Assembly (NCBI GenBank): GCA_020845495.1
Contig: JADLFM010000233.1
Location: 1 to 64,000 of the forward strand
From: Chloroflexota bacterium
GTDB lineage: Bacteria > Chloroflexota > UBA6077 > JACCZL01
DNA length: 64,000 bases
Reading direction: 5' to 3'
In this document: one piece after another, positions 8,834 to 16,897 of the stretch
Layout: each line of letters begins with the position of its first letter
Position numbering within the stretch: the stretch's first letter is position 1
Notes under the pieces: model-generated
What the model was told of the DNA's origin: nothing
Database searches by the model: none
The model's input: only the letters and a program-made list of their open reading frames with translations
Translations under genes and position numbers: made by a program

Positions 8834-8933
8834 GGTACGAGTTGTCAGCAGTCAGCACGTAGCGATTGGGAATGCGAGCTCAGGCATGGGCTACCTCCTG
8901 ACCGCTGACGGCCGATCGCCGACAACTCGTACC
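8834..8933. repeat. Long-armed inverted repeat downstream of the cytochrome c gene
   Basis: GGTACGAGTTGTC (8834-8846) and its exact reverse complement GACAACTCGTACC (8921-8933) enclose 74 bp. Just inside the arms, GTCAGC on the left and GCTGAC on the right are also complementary, so a longer imperfect stem is possible. It begins 6 bp beyond the cytochrome stop and could be its transcript end. Confidence 0.7.
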
Positions 8934-8938
8934 ACTCG

Positions 8939-9388
8939 TTACTTCAGGGTCAGCAGGAAGGCCGTGAGATCGTCAGCTTCCTTGTCCGAGAGACCGAGGT
9001 TCGGCATCAGGGTGCCGGGCTTCAGTGACTGCGGATCCTTGATCCAGGCCTTGATGTTCTCCGGCGTGTTTGGCTTGCCGTCAGCCAGCGTCGGGCGCTT
9101 GCTGGGGTCGCCAATCCCGTTCAGGTTCGGGCCGACCGTGCCGGTGGCGCCAGGGACGCCGGCGGCGACGTGGCAGGCGATACACCCCTTGGAGGTGAAA
9201 AGCGTCTTGCCAGCGGCGGCGTCTCCGGCGACCTTCGCGGCAGCGCCACTGCCAGCCGCGCCTGTCTTGGCCGCGGCCGGCGCTCCACCGGCCTTCGCTG
9301 CTGGAGGCGCGGGCGGGGCGCACGCGGTGGCCAGCAGCATCAGCACGGCCGATCCGAGGGCAAGCGACGATTTCCATCCGTTCTGCAT
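8939..9388 (-). CDS. Lipoprotein class I cytochrome c
   Basis: A 149-residue membrane-anchored mono-haem cytochrome. The N-terminal signal ends in the lipobox LATAC, so Cys23 should be lipidated. An Ala/Lys/Gly/Pro-rich tether covers about 24-57. Haem binding is by Cys69-Ile-Ala-Cys72-His73 and axial Met128 (GTLMPNLG), and the family's C-terminal helix ends the protein (EADDLTAFLLTL). Proteins of this kind shuttle electrons on the outer face of the cytoplasmic membrane to a terminal oxidase or accept them from a dehydrogenase. No oxidase gene is adjacent. The start is fixed by a near-ideal AAAGGAG ribosome-binding site. The frame continues upstream to 9850 but has no plausible start there. 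Confidence 0.93.
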   Translation of the reverse strand: MQNGWKSSLALGSAVLMLLATACAPPAPPAAKAGGAPAAAKTGAAGSGAAAKVAGDAAAGKTLFTSKGCIACHVAAGVPGATGTVGPNLNGIGDPSKRPTLADGKPNTPENIKAWIKDPQSLKPGTLMPNLGLSDKEADDLTAFLLTLK

Positions 9389-10125
9389 AGCAACTCCTTT
9401 GGGGGGAAGGAACATCATTCTCCGCGCGCCGGGTGGAACCCCGGGGGTGGGGGCCGACACGCGTGCGCTTCTGCACGAGCGGGGGTTAGGTTTGCCGCGA
9501 GATGGTTGCCGCGTCTCCCGAGCATGTTCGATCGTGAACGGAGGCGGCGTCCGCTCCCGAGAAACGAGGATCGAGACGATCGCCGTCGTCGGTTGAGGAG
9601 GCCGCCGGGGGGGATCGGGGGAACGCCTGCTCCGCACCACTTGGCGCCTGCGGGCATTGTAGCGGCTTCTGGCGCACGAAAGCCGACGCTGGCCACCCGA
9701 TTGTACCGAGTTCATGCTTCGCGCAGTCAGGCCAGTGTCGCTGGCCGGTGCCGTCGGCCGGCCTCGCTGGCCGGTCTCGTAGAACTGTACTGTGGAGCAG
9801 AGGCGCTGGCCCGTGTCGCGGGGTGGGGTTGCGGAGCAGCCGCTCAGCATGCGCCATCGGGCGCGATGGTCGGCTACCCCGCTGGCCCGGCCACACCATG
9901 AACGGCAGGTAGCCGGTGCGGTTGAAGCCGCCGGCCTGTTCGGCGGCTCGGCGACGCCATGACTGGCGGACGGCCAGTCTGGTGTTGGGCGCCTGACACG
10001 CGAACCGTCACAGCCGCGACGGTCCTGCTGACGCCGCTGTCCTATCCTGGCATCAGAAGCCGATCGACACAGCAGCCGCCGATCGACACACCGACAGAGA
10101 GCAGAGAACGGGAAGGGACACCACG
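9389..10125. other. Intergenic region with paired direct repeats
   Basis: These 737 bp separate the divergent cytochrome c gene and the small secreted protein gene. I see no gene. A 13-bp direct repeat GCCGATCGACACA lies at 10059-10071 and 10078-10090, about 35 bp ahead of the secreted-protein start. It could be an operator or simply a local duplication. Confidence 0.45.
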
Positions 10126-10446
10126 ATGAAGACGCAGCAGATCGGACGGTACCTGAGTAGCTTCGCCCTGGCAGCCGCGCTCACCGCCCTCGCGCCGAGC
10201 GCCATTGCCTCTACCGCGTTCGCCGCCACCCCAGGTGTTTCGGACATGACGGTCTATGACGACGAGGGTGAGTACACGGCCGAAGGGCTCGAGTATGGCG
10301 GGGCAGCGCTCGGGATCGCCTCCGGCGTCGTCGATGCGGTGGCCGGCACCGATGAGGCCGGTCAGTACACGTCAGGCGGGTTACAGATCGGCGCGGCGGC
10401 GGTAGGTGGGCTGGCGCCGGCGATCGTGCGCGAAGCCACGCGCTAA
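10126..10446 (+). CDS. Small secreted protein with two internal repeats
   Basis: A 106-residue protein preceded by GGGAAGGGAC. The N-terminus is a classical Sec signal (basic MKTQQIGRY, hydrophobic core to about 27, AFAA cleavage near 34). The mature part of about 72 residues falls into two similar halves: DDEGEYTAEGLEYGGAALG is echoed by TDEAGQYTSGGLQIGAAAVG, each an acidic Tyr-containing turn followed by a Gly/Ala-rich amphipathic or hydrophobic stretch. I do not recognise the family. The Gly/Ala segments could insert in or lie on a membrane. It is a single gene closed by a strong hairpin at 10492-10529. Confidence 0.72.
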   Translation: MKTQQIGRYLSSFALAAALTALAPSAIASTAFAATPGVSDMTVYDDEGEYTAEGLEYGGAALGIASGVVDAVAGTDEAGQYTSGGLQIGAAAVGGLAPAIVREATR

Positions 10447-10491
10447 TCGACCTGCGCCTTCCTCTCCCCCTACTCGGCGCACGGGTAGGCT

Positions 10492-10529
10492 CGACGAGCG
10501 CCCCGGCTCACCAGCCGGGGCGCTCGTCG
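10492..10529 (+). terminator. Perfect 17-bp hairpin terminator
   Basis: CGACGAGCGCCCCGGCT (10492-10508) and its exact complement (10513-10529) enclose a CACC tetraloop, 45 bp after the stop of the small secreted protein. Only scattered T follow, so it is a GC-only terminator or an mRNA 3' stabiliser. Confidence 0.75.
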
Positions 10530-10626
10530 TGTGCCCAGGGGCTTCCTCGGCCTTGGGAGCGTCGCTGCGCCCCGCCCCTCGTCCGTGAGTGAGAGGCTAG
10601 CGCGTCGGTGAAGCGGCTACACCGGC

Positions 10627-11922
10627 TCACAGCCCAAGGTGCTCGCGCGCGTACTCCCGAAGCTCGTCGCGGAAGGCCGGGTCGGCGATCCCGATCAAGG
10701 ATCGAGCGCGCTCTCGAATGCTCCGGCCGTGCAGGTACGCAACGCCGTGTTCGGTGACGACGTAGTGTACGTGGGCGCGGCTCGTGACCACACCGGCGCC
10801 CGGCCGCAGTGTCGGCACGAGCCGCGAGACCGTGCCCCGCTTCGCGGTCGAGAGCAGCGCGATGATCGGCTTCCCGCCCGGTGAGAGCGCGGCGCCGCGC
10901 ATGAAGTCCATCTGCCCGCCGACGCCACTGTAGAAGTAGTCTCCAATCGAGTCGGCGCAGACCTGGCCGGTCAGGTCGACTTCGATCGCCGAGTTGATCG
11001 TCACCATCTTCTTGAGGCGGCGGATGATCGACGTATCGTTGGTGTAGTCGATCGGGTGCAGTTCGACACCGGGGTTATTGTGGACGAACCGGTAGACCTT
11101 GTTCGAGCCGACCACGAACGAGCTAACGATCTTCCGAGGGTGAATGTCCTTGCAGGCGCCGGTGACGACCCCTGCCTCGACCAGGTTGACGATGCCGTCC
11201 GAAAAGAGCTCGGTATGGACACCGAGGTCGCGCTTGTCGCGGAGGGCCGCGGCGGCGGCGTTCGGGATCGCGCCGATCCCGAGTTGGAGTGTCGAGCCGT
11301 TCTCGACCATCTCGGCGATGTGCTCGCCGATGCGCCGCTCGTCGTCGGTCGGGGTAGTTGGCGGCTCGTCGAAGGGCGGCTCGTCCACCATGATCGCGTA
11401 ATCGATCCGATCGGCGTGGATGAAGCTATCACCCAGCGTGCGGGGCATCGCGACGTTGATCTGCGCGATGACGCAGCGAGCCGTCTCGGCAGCAGCCTTG
11501 GCGATGTCGATTGACGTACTGAGCGAGCAGTAGCCGTGCTCGTCGGGTGGCGAGATATTGAGGAGGGCGACGTCGATCGGCAGCGCACCGTTGCAGAACA
11601 GCGCCGGGATGTCGGACAAGAAGATCGGCACGTAGTCGGCACGACCGGCGTTGACCGCCTCGCGTACGTTGGCCCCAATGAAGAGGGCACGGTGGCGGGC
11701 GTGCCCCTCGGCCTCAGGGGCGGCGTAGGGAGCCGGCCCGTTCGTGTGGATCGAGACCGTCTCGACGTCGGTCAGGGCTGGCAGGCGCCGGCCAAGCTCC
11801 GCCACCAGGGTGCGTGGTGTGGCCGCTGCGCCATGAATAAACACACGGTTGCCGCTCTCGACCACCGCCAGTGCCTCTTCAGCGCTGACTGTCCTCTGGC
11901 GTAACCGCTGTATCCAACTCAC
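10627..11922 (-). CDS. Acetyl-CoA hydrolase/transferase family protein (4-hydroxybutyrate CoA-transferase-like)
   Basis: A 431-residue family I CoA-transferase of the Cat1/4-hydroxybutyrate CoA-transferase type. The N-terminal half carries GANVREAV and DVALLNISPPDEHGYCSLS; the C-terminal half has the catalytic glutamate in HTELFSDG (Glu238), then GGQMDFMRGA and the terminal EHGVAYLHGRSIRERA signature. It moves CoA between acetate (or another short-chain acid) and an acyl-CoA, so it acts in fermentation, acid salvage or 4-hydroxybutyrate metabolism. The real substrate needs assay. The start is GTG 11922, about 9 nt behind GGAGG. It is monocistronic. Confidence 0.9.
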   Translation of the reverse strand: MSWIQRLRQRTVSAEEALAVVESGNRVFIHGAAATPRTLVAELGRRLPALTDVETVSIHTNGPAPYAAPEAEGHARHRALFIGANVREAVNAGRADYVPIFLSDIPALFCNGALPIDVALLNISPPDEHGYCSLSTSIDIAKAAAETARCVIAQINVAMPRTLGDSFIHADRIDYAIMVDEPPFDEPPTTPTDDERRIGEHIAEMVENGSTLQLGIGAIPNAAAAALRDKRDLGVHTELFSDGIVNLVEAGVVTGACKDIHPRKIVSSFVVGSNKVYRFVHNNPGVELHPIDYTNDTSIIRRLKKMVTINSAIEVDLTGQVCADSIGDYFYSGVGGQMDFMRGAALSPGGKPIIALLSTAKRGTVSRLVPTLRPGAGVVTSRAHVHYVVTEHGVAYLHGRSIRERARSLIGIADPAFRDELREYAREHLGL

Positions 11923-12594
11923 CGTCCCGAACCTCCGTTCTTGCGCGGGTCAGGCCGCGATCGGCCTCGCCCAACCACCGCTCTCCTGCGTATCAGGTGT
12001 TCCGCGAACCTCGTGAGCGATCGAGCAAACGATGGTCATGACTGATGGCCGCGACTGATGGCCGCGATTGCCAGTCGCAACTGCCCGGCCGACAATCGTC
12101 CCCTGGTAGCATGATGGATCGTTCACCCGGATGATGAGGCCGACCATCCCCTGATGCTCGGCCGACGTAAGCGAGGCAGTCGTACCGCACACGCACAGCC
12201 TGCACGTACAGTGAACGCTCGTGACGGTGGGCGAGCCAACGGCCGAACGTCGCCAGTGCCTCAGGACGTTCGACAGGGGAGTCCGTTACCAACCGAACGT
12301 GCCGGGGCGGCGGTTGAGAGGACCGCGAGCATCGGCCTGGGCCACCGGTCGAGACGAGGCAATGATTGTCCCAGCAATGGTTGTTCCTGTGGGGCCCAGT
12401 CTCTGGCCGGCACGGAGCACGCGAGCCAGGCTCTCCGGTGCCGGGGTCTGTGGCGACTCCGGCCCATGCTGCCGCACCGCGCGCCTGCATGCCTCACTCC
12501 CTTGTGCCTCGCGCCCTTGTGCCTCGCGCCCTTGTGCCTCGCTCCCGCATGCTGCGCACCTGCACACCCCGCTCCCGCGTGCCGGACGAGCCTG
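11923..12594. other. Gene-free region with a 15-bp tandem repeat
   Basis: No convincing gene is seen in these 672 bp. Long open frames on both strands (for example plus strand from 12154) are Arg/Pro/Ala/His filler created by repeated CTTGTGCCTCGCGCC units. Confidence 0.5.
12501..12545. repeat. 15-bp tandem repeat, three copies
   Basis: CTTGTGCCTCGCGCC is repeated at 12501, 12516 and 12531 (the last with CTCC). Degenerate relatives of the unit lie on both sides. It is upstream of the tiny membrane ORF at 12595 and probably non-coding. Confidence 0.85.
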
Positions 12595-12705
12595 ATGCTC
12601 GAGCCGTCGACGTTCATCTTGATCGCGTTGGTTGCGCTGGTCACGCTGGCCCTGGCCAGCTTCTTGCTAGCGGTGCACGGTGCCGACGATGAGGGCGCAC
12701 CCTGA
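12595..12705 (+). CDS. Possible 36-residue single-helix membrane peptide
   Basis: From ATG 12595 the frame gives 36 residues: a short polar start (MLEPST), one 22-residue hydrophobic helix rich in Leu, Ala, Val and Ile, and an acidic end (HGADDEGAP). That looks like a genuine bitopic micropeptide, unlike the low-complexity frame preceding it. The ribosome-binding site is weak (GGACGAG). It ends 142 bp before the DoxX start and could share its transcript. Confidence 0.35.
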   Translation: MLEPSTFILIALVALVTLALASFLLAVHGADDEGAP

Positions 12706-12847
12706 ACGGGGGCCGCGCATGAACCGCCGGCAGGATGGAACCTCCCTCTTGGGCGCGCAGGCGGCTGACTCGACCATTGCACGCTGGCCAGCCGGCTCGG
12801 CCAGGATGGAGTCAGTCACCGGGTTCGCGTTGCTGGGAGGCAGTGCA

Positions 12848-13360
12848 ATGATCGATATCGCTCTCCTTGTCCTGCGGTTGATCGCCGGTAGCCTGCTGGC
12901 GGGTCATGGGTCGCAGAAGCTATTTGGATTGTTTGGCGGCCACGGCATCAAAGGAACCGCCGGCTGGCTCGAGTCTCTGGGCATGCGGCCGGGCGCTGTC
13001 TGGGCGGGCGCGGCGGGCACCGGCGAGTTTGGCGGCGGGGTGCTCATAGCGCTGGGGGCGCTCTCGCCACTTGGCTCGATTCTGGCCGGTGCGGCCATGG
13101 CGATGGCCTGGGCCAAGGTGCATGCCGGCAAGCCAATCTGGGTCAGCGAGGGCGGCGCCGAAATGCCGGTGATGTATCTTACGACGGCGACGGCGGTCAT
13201 GCTGGCCGGGCCTGGCAAGTACTCCGTCGATCACCTGCTCGGCATCAAGATACCGGCCTGGATGACCGGACTGGCCATGGCCGGCGCTGTCGGCTCGGTT
13301 ATCTACGGGAAGCTACAGGAGCCGCCGTCCGAGGAAGCTATGGGCGCCGTCGCCGCGTAA
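12848..13360 (+). CDS. DoxX family membrane protein
   Basis: A 170-residue four-helix membrane protein of the DoxX/DoxD group. The first helix is followed by the typical GHGSQKLFGLFGGHGIKGTAGWLES segment, and the later helices hold ALGALSPLGSILAGAAMAMAW and the KVHAGKPIW loop. DoxX proteins are linked to thiol and oxidative stress or to quinone-linked sulfur redox, but the biochemical role of this subgroup is not settled. GGGAGG lies just ahead of ATG 12848; the open frame to 12680 upstream is not needed. The protein is about 25-30 residues longer than minimal DoxX members because of an extra C-terminal helix and tail. Confidence 0.87.
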   Translation: MIDIALLVLRLIAGSLLAGHGSQKLFGLFGGHGIKGTAGWLESLGMRPGAVWAGAAGTGEFGGGVLIALGALSPLGSILAGAAMAMAWAKVHAGKPIWVSEGGAEMPVMYLTTATAVMLAGPGKYSVDHLLGIKIPAWMTGLAMAGAVGSVIYGKLQEPPSEEAMGAVAA

Positions 13361-13514
13361 TCGCTGCCGCGCCGTACTCAACCAAAGCCACGGTGGGAAC
13401 CACATGGTCGTAACCTGGGGGCCTGTGGTTTTCGCCGCGGAATTGGTTTAGCGAGTCACGCCACCAGTGGTTGAGCACCGGTGCTTTCGGATCAGCCGCC
13501 CCTCTCCTGCGCAC

Positions 13515-13536
13515 GGGGGGGGTTGGGGGTGGGGGG
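13515..13536 (+). other. G-run with quadruplex potential
   Basis: Runs of 8, 5 and 6 G are separated by TT and T on the plus strand, between the convergent DoxX and dehydratase genes. Four stacked G3 tracts can be drawn within it. Confidence 0.5.
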
Positions 13537-13591
13537 CTCTCAGGCACATACGGCATGACCCATTTGGCGTCCGTCGCCACGACCGAGGCGC

Positions 13592-14563
13592 TCACTGACC
13601 GGGAAAGCTGCTGGTGTTCCCGCCGCACACCAGGACGCCAACCCGTGCGCCGTCCGGAATCCGTGCTTTGCCGGTCAGCAGGCCGGCCAGCGCTGTGGCT
13701 GCGCCCGGTTCGGCGATGGTCTGGACTTCCTCCCAGAGAAACCGCTGCGCCGCCAGGATGTCCTCGTCCGTCACCAGCACCACCCGGGCCGCGTGGCGGC
13801 GAGCCAGCGCGTAGTTCAGGTCGCCGACCCGGCGCGCGCCCAGCGCATCCGCCGCGATCGAGTCCAGCCGTTCTACGTCTACGGGGTGGCCGGCCTGCCA
13901 TGCCGCATGGAGCGCTGCTGCGCCCTCCGGCTCGACCCCTACCACCGTGACCCAGGGCATCTCGGCGAGGTAGGCGCCTACGCCCGCGATCAGGCCGCCA
14001 CCGCCCACCGCGACCAGCACGTAGTCGAGCGGCGGCTGCCCAGCATCCTCGACGAACTCGAGCGCCACGGTCCCTTGACCGGCGATGACCGGCGCCGCGG
14101 CGTAGGCGTGGACGTAGTGGCGTTTGCTCAGACGCGCCTCCTCGACAGCCGCTCGCGCGGCCTCGGCGTACTCGAGGCCAATCTTGCGGACGTCCGCGCC
14201 CCAGGTAGCGAGCTTCTTGCACTTGATGGCCGGCGCCGTCTCCGGCACGTAGACCGTGGTCGGGATGCCGAGCGCCCGCCCCGCGTAGGCGACGCCCAGA
14301 CCGTGGTTGCCGCCCGACGCCGTGACGACGCCCCTGGCGCGCTCGGCTGGCGAGAGCAGCAGCATCGCGTTGAGTGCACCGCGCGCCTTGAACGCGCCGC
14401 TGACCTGAAGGTTCTCGAGTTTCAGGGTGACATCCCAGGGTAGCGACTGGCGTGTCGTACGGCCGAGGTCGAGGATCGGCGTACGCCGGATGTATGGCGC
14501 GATCCGCTCGTACGCGATGCGCACGTCCGCGGCGGTAACGGTCAAGGTGTCTGTCTCGCTCAC
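13592..14563 (-). CDS. Threonine/serine dehydratase-type PLP enzyme
   Basis: A 323-residue fold-type II PLP enzyme close to catabolic threonine/serine dehydratases and serine racemases. The Schiff-base lysine is Lys59 in SGAFKARGA, the phosphate/substrate loop is ASGGNHG, and the cofactor phosphate loop is VGGGGL. The sequence ends soon after VLVCGGNTSS, so there is no ACT regulatory domain and it should be insensitive to isoleucine. It would deaminate L-threonine or L-serine to 2-oxobutyrate or pyruvate. 2-Oxobutyrate feeds the pathway of the ilvB-like gene about 5 kb away, though no operon links them. The GTG start at 14563 overlaps the stop of the DUF1232 gene by 4 nt (GTGA), implying translational coupling. 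Confidence 0.88.
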   Translation of the reverse strand: MSETDTLTVTAADVRIAYERIAPYIRRTPILDLGRTTRQSLPWDVTLKLENLQVSGAFKARGALNAMLLLSPAERARGVVTASGGNHGLGVAYAGRALGIPTTVYVPETAPAIKCKKLATWGADVRKIGLEYAEAARAAVEEARLSKRHYVHAYAAAPVIAGQGTVALEFVEDAGQPPLDYVLVAVGGGGLIAGVGAYLAEMPWVTVVGVEPEGAAALHAAWQAGHPVDVERLDSIAADALGARRVGDLNYALARRHAARVVLVTDEDILAAQRFLWEEVQTIAEPGAATALAGLLTGKARIPDGARVGVLVCGGNTSSFPGQ

Positions 14564-15123
14564 GTGCCGGTGGACCTCCTGGCCGCGTCTGAGTTGGTAC
14601 GCCGCTGGACGGCGTTCGTCACCTGCCGGAGCACGGTCCGCGTGACCGCCTTCCCGAGTTGCATGGCCAGTTTGCTGCCACGGCGCGCCACCCAGGCGGC
14701 CGTGGCCCGGAGCGTCAGCACGTCGCCGTCGATCGTCTCCCAGGTCAAACCGGCCGTCTGAAGGTGTGCGGCAGCGACGTCCGGTGCCGCCGCACGAAGC
14801 GCCGTCCGAACAGCGAGGATCAGGACCGCCATATCATCCATCTGACCCAGGACCGGAATCAGGCCGGGCACTGCGTCGATGGGTGAGAGTACGTACCCGA
14901 GCGCGCCGCCGAGAACGACCTTGCCATAACCTGACACGTGCGGATCGTTCACGAGCAGCCAGCCAAGCCGAGCGTAGCGCGGCATCCGGATCGCAACGGC
15001 GACGAACCGGGCGATGACTTTGCGCCCGTCGAGCTCCCGCTCGGCGTGGCCGGGTGGAAGCACCTCACCCACACGGACGTCGTCAGGTGACGGCCCCGGT
15101 TGCTGCCGATCGGTTCGCGCCAT
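14560..15123 (-). CDS. DUF1232 (YkvA-like) membrane protein
   Basis: A 187-residue protein with the DUF1232 signature in the middle (ALGYVLSPIDAVPGLIPVLGQMDDMAVLILAVRTAL), probably a membrane hairpin, and a basic C-terminus. The function of the family is not known. It is the first gene of a two-gene unit with the dehydratase, overlapping it by 4 nt. ATG 15123 stands only 6 nt behind a TATACT element, so the mRNA is likely leaderless. A frame extends upstream to 15705, but that is an antisense shadow of the cupin gene. Confidence 0.78.
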   Translation of the reverse strand: MARTDRQQPGPSPDDVRVGEVLPPGHAERELDGRKVIARFVAVAIRMPRYARLGWLLVNDPHVSGYGKVVLGGALGYVLSPIDAVPGLIPVLGQMDDMAVLILAVRTALRAAAPDVAAAHLQTAGLTWETIDGDVLTLRATAAWVARRGSKLAMQLGKAVTRTVLRQVTNAVQRRTNSDAARRSTGT

Positions 15124-15135
15124 ACAAAAAGTATA
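15124..15135 (-). promoter_or_regulatory. Minus-10 element giving a probable leaderless transcript
   Basis: On the minus strand TATACT (15135-15130) is followed by TTTTGT and then the ATG of the DUF1232 gene. A start site about 7 nt after the -10 box would coincide with the ATG. No good -35 hexamer is seen 16-18 bp upstream. Confidence 0.5.
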
Positions 15136-15285
15136 GGACGATGCGTCCAGGACGATGCCGCGTCGCAGACGCCCCCGACGCGCCCGACTCGTGGGGCAGG
15201 GCACGGACGGCGAGTTACGGAGCGCGCATCGTCGCACAGGAGCGGCTCGCACTAGAATCGAGTATCTCGCAGAGGAGCTCCCTGC

Positions 15286-15663
15286 ATGGAATACGTACGC
15301 AAGGTCGATTTCGCGGCGCTCGAGAACGCCGGCCCAAACGAGCGGTTCTCGCAGGCGCTGATCGGCCACGACACCGGCGTCACCACCTGCACTATCAACT
15401 GCATCAAGACGCCGGCCGGCGGCGGCTCGCCGGCCGGCATGCATGTCCACGACGTCGACCAGATCTTCTACGTCCTTAGTGGCACGATGAGCATCGAGAT
15501 CGAGGGCAAGCAGTACGAGTGCGAGCCGGGGACGCTCATCGTCTTCCCGGCCGGGGTGCCGCACCGGAACTGGAACGGCGGCGCCGAGCCGACCGTGCAC
15601 CTGGCCTTCAACACTCCGATGCCGGATCCAAACGTTCCGTTCGCCAGGTCGGTCACAGCGTAG
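15286..15663 (+). CDS. Single-domain cupin protein
   Basis: A 125-residue small beta-barrel protein of the cupin_2 type. Motif 1 is visible as MHVHDVDQIFYVLSGTMSIEIEG, with the metal-binding His pair and acidic residue, and motif 2 as PGTLIVFPAGVPHRNWN, with the last His. Such proteins bind a divalent metal and act as small dioxygenases, isomerases or sensors; the substrate is unknown. A GAGGAG ribosome-binding site precedes the ATG. A TAGAAT at 15253-15258 could be its -10 box. Confidence 0.85.
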   Translation: MEYVRKVDFAALENAGPNERFSQALIGHDTGVTTCTINCIKTPAGGGSPAGMHVHDVDQIFYVLSGTMSIEIEGKQYECEPGTLIVFPAGVPHRNWNGGAEPTVHLAFNTPMPDPNVPFARSVTA

Positions 15664-15859
15664 CCAGACGCGATCCCCTCGAGACGGACGGAGAACCGTC
15701 GTCACGCGTCACGGTCGATCCTCCTCTGGGCGTAGCGAGGAACGAGCCCAGCCGGGCGGGCGGGCCGGCCGGATGAGAGGCGCCCGCCCACCACTTTGGC
15801 CGTCAAGCAGCGACTAGCAGCCGGCGACTGGCCCCAGTTATGGCTGGCCGCCGTACGGC

Positions 15860-16897
15860 TTACGGCACCGGGCGTGTCAGGCTGGCGTCGATCCAGGCGG
15901 CGACCCCGTTCGCGTCGATGACCCGCCGCCAGAGCCGCCCTGAGACCGTCGTCGTCTCGCCGAGGTCGGTCAGGCGTGACCCCTCCCACATCAGGCGCAC
16001 AACCTTAGCCTCGAGGCTCGGCGCGGCTCGCAGGCGTGCCCCGGAGCCGCCCGCGTCCACGACCCACACACGCCCAGACGACACCGATGGCGAGGCTGCC
16101 GGCACGGAAGGCGCCGTCACGGAAGGCACCGTCACGGAAGACGCCGTCGCGGAAGACGCCGTCGCGGTCGCGGCGAGGGGCGTCATCGCGCTGGCCGTTG
16201 CAGCCACCAGCCGGGCCGGCGCGGCATCCCGCATATACAGTGTATGTGTCGGGCGACCGGTCCCAAGATTCGGGATCTCATCGAGCGTGAACCAGCGCTT
16301 CCCACCCGACGCACGCAAGACGAGCGCGCTCTGACCGAGATCGAAGCGCCCGCTCGCCGCGTCGTAGCGCTCGGCCACCAGGTAGTGGCCCGGCGGCCCC
16401 GACGTCCGAATGATGACCGGCCGACCGGCCCGGAGCTCGCGTACGACTCGTGCTCGATCGAGACCCGCTTCAAGGGTGGACGAGATGCCGAGGCGCTCGA
16501 GGAGCGCGAGTTGTCCCGCCGGCCCGGTCATGCCGAAATCAGCGGTCCAGCCGATCTTGCGTGCGGCGGCGACGGCGCTATCGAGCGTGACGGGCAGCCC
16601 TTTCGCGCGGGCGAAGGCGACGGCAGCCGCCGGCCCGCAGGCAGCCAGCGCTTCATCCCGGGTCAGGGTGCGCCCTGCAAACAGTTGATTGGGCGTCAAG
16701 TCCTCCGGGTCGGCTGGTACTGCCTGACTCTGCCGCGCCATGGTCTGCTGCGCGATCGTCTGCTGCGTGTTGCTCGGGGCCGCGCGCTCGAGAGTCGCCG
16801 CGTCAATCCCGCGCGCTTCGGCCGTGGGGGTAAGCAGCATCGCCGCCAGCAGTATGGCCGCCGTCGCTCTGGCTCCCCGCGCCGTCCGCTGCGTCAT
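15860..16897 (-). CDS. Secreted C39-like peptidase-fold protein with C-terminal SH3-like domain
   Basis: A 345-residue exported protein. The signal peptide spans residues 1-28 (ATAAILLAAMLLTPTAEA). A papain-like C39 fold follows at about 80-215, with the nucleophile Cys87 in AACGPAAAV, His171 in GPPGHYLVAERYD and an Asp near 186, so a catalytic triad can be drawn. A Ser/Thr/Val/Ala-rich linker (about 228-270) is encoded partly by four 15-bp repeats. The end (about 278-345) looks like an SH3b wall-binding domain (ARLRAAPSLEAKVVRLMWEGSRLTDLGET). A likely role is wall-associated cysteine peptidase or peptidoglycan turnover; this is inference. No other wall gene is adjacent. Confidence 0.72.
   Translation of the reverse strand: MTQRTARGARATAAILLAAMLLTPTAEARGIDAATLERAAPSNTQQTIAQQTMARQSQAVPADPEDLTPNQLFAGRTLTRDEALAACGPAAAVAFARAKGLPVTLDSAVAAARKIGWTADFGMTGPAGQLALLERLGISSTLEAGLDRARVVRELRAGRPVIIRTSGPPGHYLVAERYDAASGRFDLGQSALVLRASGGKRWFTLDEIPNLGTGRPTHTLYMRDAAPARLVAATASAMTPLAATATASSATASSVTVPSVTAPSVPAASPSVSSGRVWVVDAGGSGARLRAAPSLEAKVVRLMWEGSRLTDLGETTTVSGRLWRRVIDANGVAAWIDASLTRPVP
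16103..16162. repeat. 15-bp intragenic tandem repeat, four copies
   Basis: CACGGAAGGCGCCGT and three variants (16103, 16118, 16133, 16148) encode, on the minus strand, five-residue Ala/Thr/Ser/Val blocks in the linker of the C39-like protein. The period keeps the reading frame. Confidence 0.85.

Noticed and set aside
12154..12705. 183-residue plus-strand frame
   Set aside because: Only the last 36 residues look like protein; the rest is translated tandem repeat and Arg/Pro/Ala filler.
13338..14222. 294-residue minus-strand frame
   Set aside because: Overlaps the PLP dehydratase in another frame, with Arg/Gly-rich low-complexity sequence.
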